Source: Seriola aureovittata
Taxonomy: Eukaryota; Chordata; Actinopteri; Carangiformes; Carangidae
DNA length: 64,000 bases
NCBI RefSeq assembly: GCF_021018895.1
Contig: NC_079382.1
Coordinates: 22,032,001-22,096,000, forward strand
Direction of reading: 5' to 3'
Part shown: piece by piece, positions 61,094 through 64,000 of the stretch
Numbering within the stretch: position 1 is the stretch's first letter
How the letters are laid out: the number at the start of each line of letters is the position of its first letter
Program-made: the position numbers and the translations under genes
The notes under the pieces: model-generated
The model's input: only the letters and a program-made list of their open reading frames with translations
Database searches by the model: none
Told to the model about the DNA's origin: nothing

Positions 61094-63230
61094 TCCCCTT
61101 CGCCTCCACGCCGCTCCGTGTATGAAGCGTCGTATATAAATAAAGCCTCGGACGTTAACGCATCATTTACATCCTCTAGCGTTTCCCATCAGCGCTGCTC
61201 ATGTGTCGTGACCATCGATCGCAAACGTGTCAGAAAGGTGACCCGGTCAGGTGATGTATGACGGCGTTATAATTCAGAAGGCGCCGTGCAGTAATTCAAA
61301 GACGGTTTTCACTTTTCAAATCCAGGCTGAATTGGATTGAATTATCAGTCAGGCCAAGATGAGCTGCAGAAAAAGGTCGCTGTTGTCGTGATGAAGCGCC
61401 TGCGTGATGATGAACATACAGGCCGTCCCCGGCTCTCGGTTTCCCTCCGTTAGTCCCATCAGCTCTACTCACTGATTCATTTCCCGCTCCGGGGGCAGAG
61501 GAGGAGGAGATCCGGAGAGATGAGCTTTAGGAAAAGACTGCAGGTGCCAGAGCTCACAGGTAGTGAGACCTCCACACAGAGACGAGCTCTGGACGACACC
61601 AGAGACAATATTTCAACCGATAGCATCAGTGTTTGTGAATGAACTTTTATTGATCACTAAATGTTTCGTACCTCGGACTTTGACAGGATCCACACTGCAA
61701 CACAACTCCACATCATTCCTCATGCACAGCCGGTCAGCGAGTCTCTGAGCCGCAGCACTTTAATATTCTGCTGCTGCTGAAAACTCAAATCACTGACTGG
61801 ATAAGAGTTTTAATAATAACATGAGGTTCAGACAGAGAGAAATGACGCAGGAAGAGACCTTGATCTTGTGACATCATTAAACAGACGGTGAAATTATTCT
61901 CTAAAGATTTCTGAAGATTTCTGAAGAATGTTGAAAGAAAGTTGCGTCTGTGTCCAGGAAGCAGCAGAAAGAGATGAACAGTAGGAACCTGGATGAAAGG
62001 CTGGGACGTGAATATGGACGTGTGAAAGGCGGCGGCATTGTGTTGCAATCTGCACAACAACGGCCTTAAAACCTCAAGCTTTACTGAAGACTCAGCCGCA
62101 CTTTTATTCCTCGGCGTTTGACTCCACTAGCGGTTGATTGATGTGTGCTTTTTGTTTTTTCTGTCTTTTATTCAGATCTTATTTCCTCAGTCTGGATTGA
62201 TGTGGTTCTGTGCAGCACTGGTGTTGTCAGGTGAGGCTGTGTAAATAAACGTGACCGGACACGAACGTGGTGCATCAGTAACCAATAGAAAAGAGTCGTC
62301 GTGGGTGTTTTGATGTTATATATCGTCATTGTGCAGCTGTTATTAAGGTTCCTTAAGGATGCTGCTCTGCTCCAGTCAGAAGTTCAGACTGTTTTTGCTT
62401 CTCTTGCACTTTTGAAAATAAACGTATGAAACCAGATTTTTATATTTTATACAGATGTCCCAATCACAAGCACATTATGGGCCCTCGTGAGACCCGGATG
62501 GAAACCTTATGATCAACCAATACATGTCAAACTTGTACCAGCTGAGCATGAAGCGACAGCAGCAATACTTATCAACCAGCTGAACATTTCTGCACATCAC
62601 AAAAACAACTTCTCTCTTCAAAAGTCATGTAGGTCATTTTCTGCTCCAGCGCCTCTGAACGTGTCTGGCTCGCTCTGACTGACGGGCTGTTGCACTAAGT
62701 TTGATCCCAAGTTTCTGATTGAAAAAATAAATAGATGCCACTTGTAATTTCGTTTCAGTGCAGACGTTCAAGTACGTTTAAGGCTGCATGAGCAGCTCGG
62801 ACGAACACGCCCTGGGATCCCGAGACCCTCAGAGACCCTGAAAACAGCCCTGGTTCCCTGCGTGTCCACTGGTTTTGGAGGGTTGATGAACTGCACGAGT
62901 TTGCATCACTTTAGTACAATGAGGATTGTTTATTTTAGTTTATATCGTGCAAACATACGGGGCAATATTCCTACATAAATGTGTCTGTAATCAAATGACT
63001 ATAAACTAATTGAAAACGTGGAGGCAGGTGGATAAAGACAGGAGCGCTCATTTGTCTCCGTTTAACGATGATTTTCTGGTAACACTAAGATCCCTATCAG
63101 GTGATTAGGAGACATCAGAATGAGAAATGAAGGAACTCAGATTACAGATGAAGATTGAAGAGACCAAGTGGAGCTGCTGAACCTCTTCCAGCAATGTGTC
63201 AGCACAAGCAGAGAAGAAGAAGAGGACTGC

Positions 63231-64000
63231 CTGCAGTGTAAACACGGGTGTAAACACGGGTTTAAACACGGGTGTAAACACGGGTGTAAACACGGGTGTA
63301 AACACGGGTGTAAACACGGGTGTAAACACGGGTGTATACACGGGTGTATACACGGGTGTAAACAGGGGTGTAAACAGGGGTGTAAACACGGGTGTATACA
63401 CGGGTGTATACACGGGTGTATACACGGGTGTAAACAGGGGTGTAAACACGGGTTTAAACACGGGTGTAAACAGGGTGTAAACAGGGTGTAAACACGGGTG
63501 TATACACGGGTGTAAACACGGGTGTAAACACGGGTGTATACACGGGTGTAAACACGGGCGTAAACACGGGCGTAAACACGGGCGTAAACACGGGCGTAAA
63601 CACGGGTTTAAACACGGGCGTAAACACGGGCGTAAACACGGGCGTAAACACGGGCGTAAACACGGGCGTAAACACGGGTTTAAACACGGGCGTAAACACG
63701 GGCGTAAACACGGGCGTAAACACGGGCGTAAACACGGGCGTATACACGGGCGTAAACACGGGCGTAAACACGGGTTTAAACACAGGGGCGTAAACACGGG
63801 CGTAAACACGGGCGTAAACACGGGCGTAAACACGGGCGTAAACACGGGCGTAAACACGGGCGTAAACACGGGTTTAAACACGGGCGTAAACACGGGCGTA
63901 AACACGGGTGTAAACACGGGTTTAAACACGGGTGTATACACGAGTGTAAACACGGGTGTAAACAGGGGTGTAAACAGGGTGTAAACACGGGTGTAAACAC
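63231..64000. repeat. 12-bp minisatellite, TGTAAACACGGG
   Basis: More than 60 units of TGTAAACACGGG with CGTAAAC, TGTATAC and TTTAAAC variants, running off the right edge. The left third is mainly the TGT form; from about 63555 the CGT form dominates until about 63905, then TGT returns. Open frames over it (FTPV repeats) follow from the 12-bp period and are not genes. Confidence 0.97.

Larger units (their letters stand above)
58905..63230 (-). other. myo6: myo6 intron (partial)
   Basis: Upstream intron of myo6, inferred because the next upstream motor exon was not found. It contains (GA)n at 59928-60002 and a 10-bp minisatellite at 61037-61093. Confidence 0.65.

Noticed and set aside
63105..63953. 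Minus-strand frame of FTPV repeats, 282 codons
   Set aside because: A 12-bp minisatellite gives a 4-residue period automatically; there is no start context, domain or flanking gene structure.

Overview
This window reads as nuclear DNA of a ray-finned (teleost) fish. It has short exons with GT-AG borders, introns of about 0.1-5.5 kb, many long microsatellites, and old dispersed repeats of types I associate with fish genomes. The one gene I can identify with confidence is the 3' part of unconventional myosin VI (myo6; I cannot tell the a from the b paralogue), on the minus strand. Seventeen exon blocks lie between 58904 and 15754. With one of two identical IQ exons used, the remaining 16 blocks total 1896 nt with matching phases at every junction and encode 631 residues plus a stop. 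This runs from inside the motor domain (about human residue 660) through the SH1 region, converter, insert-2/IQ lever, proximal tail bundle, single alpha helix and cargo-binding domain. Upstream motor exons must lie beyond 64000.

Layout. 1-7444: satellite of about 25-26 bp monomers with higher-order structure and four embedded copies of a LINE-derived cassette. 7445-7875: 3' end of an L2-like LINE. 7876-15020: mostly unannotated sequence, one TTAA-flanked non-autonomous transposon copy, old dispersed repeats, and weak candidate plus-strand exons that could be the tail of a convergent gene. About 14.3-15.75 kb: probable myo6 3' UTR. 15754-58904: myo6 exons and introns. Within it, two symmetric 39-nt exons match the alternatively spliced large insert of myosin VI. 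A tandem duplication of about 1.8 kb (42691-46196) carries the IQ exon twice. A strictly homopurine tract of 1637 nt (46197-47833) lies directly upstream, in transcript order, of the second IQ exon. 58905-64000: intron sequence ending in a 12-bp minisatellite that runs off the window and carries a forkhead-like TGTAAACA core in many units.

No prokaryotic systems, CRISPR arrays, tRNA or rRNA genes were seen. The most unusual material is the architecture around the IQ exon: exactly one of the two copies must be spliced in to keep the frame, and the 3' splice site of one copy has no adenosine in the pre-mRNA for more than 1.6 kb. Assembly error in these simple repeats is a serious alternative explanation and is flagged.
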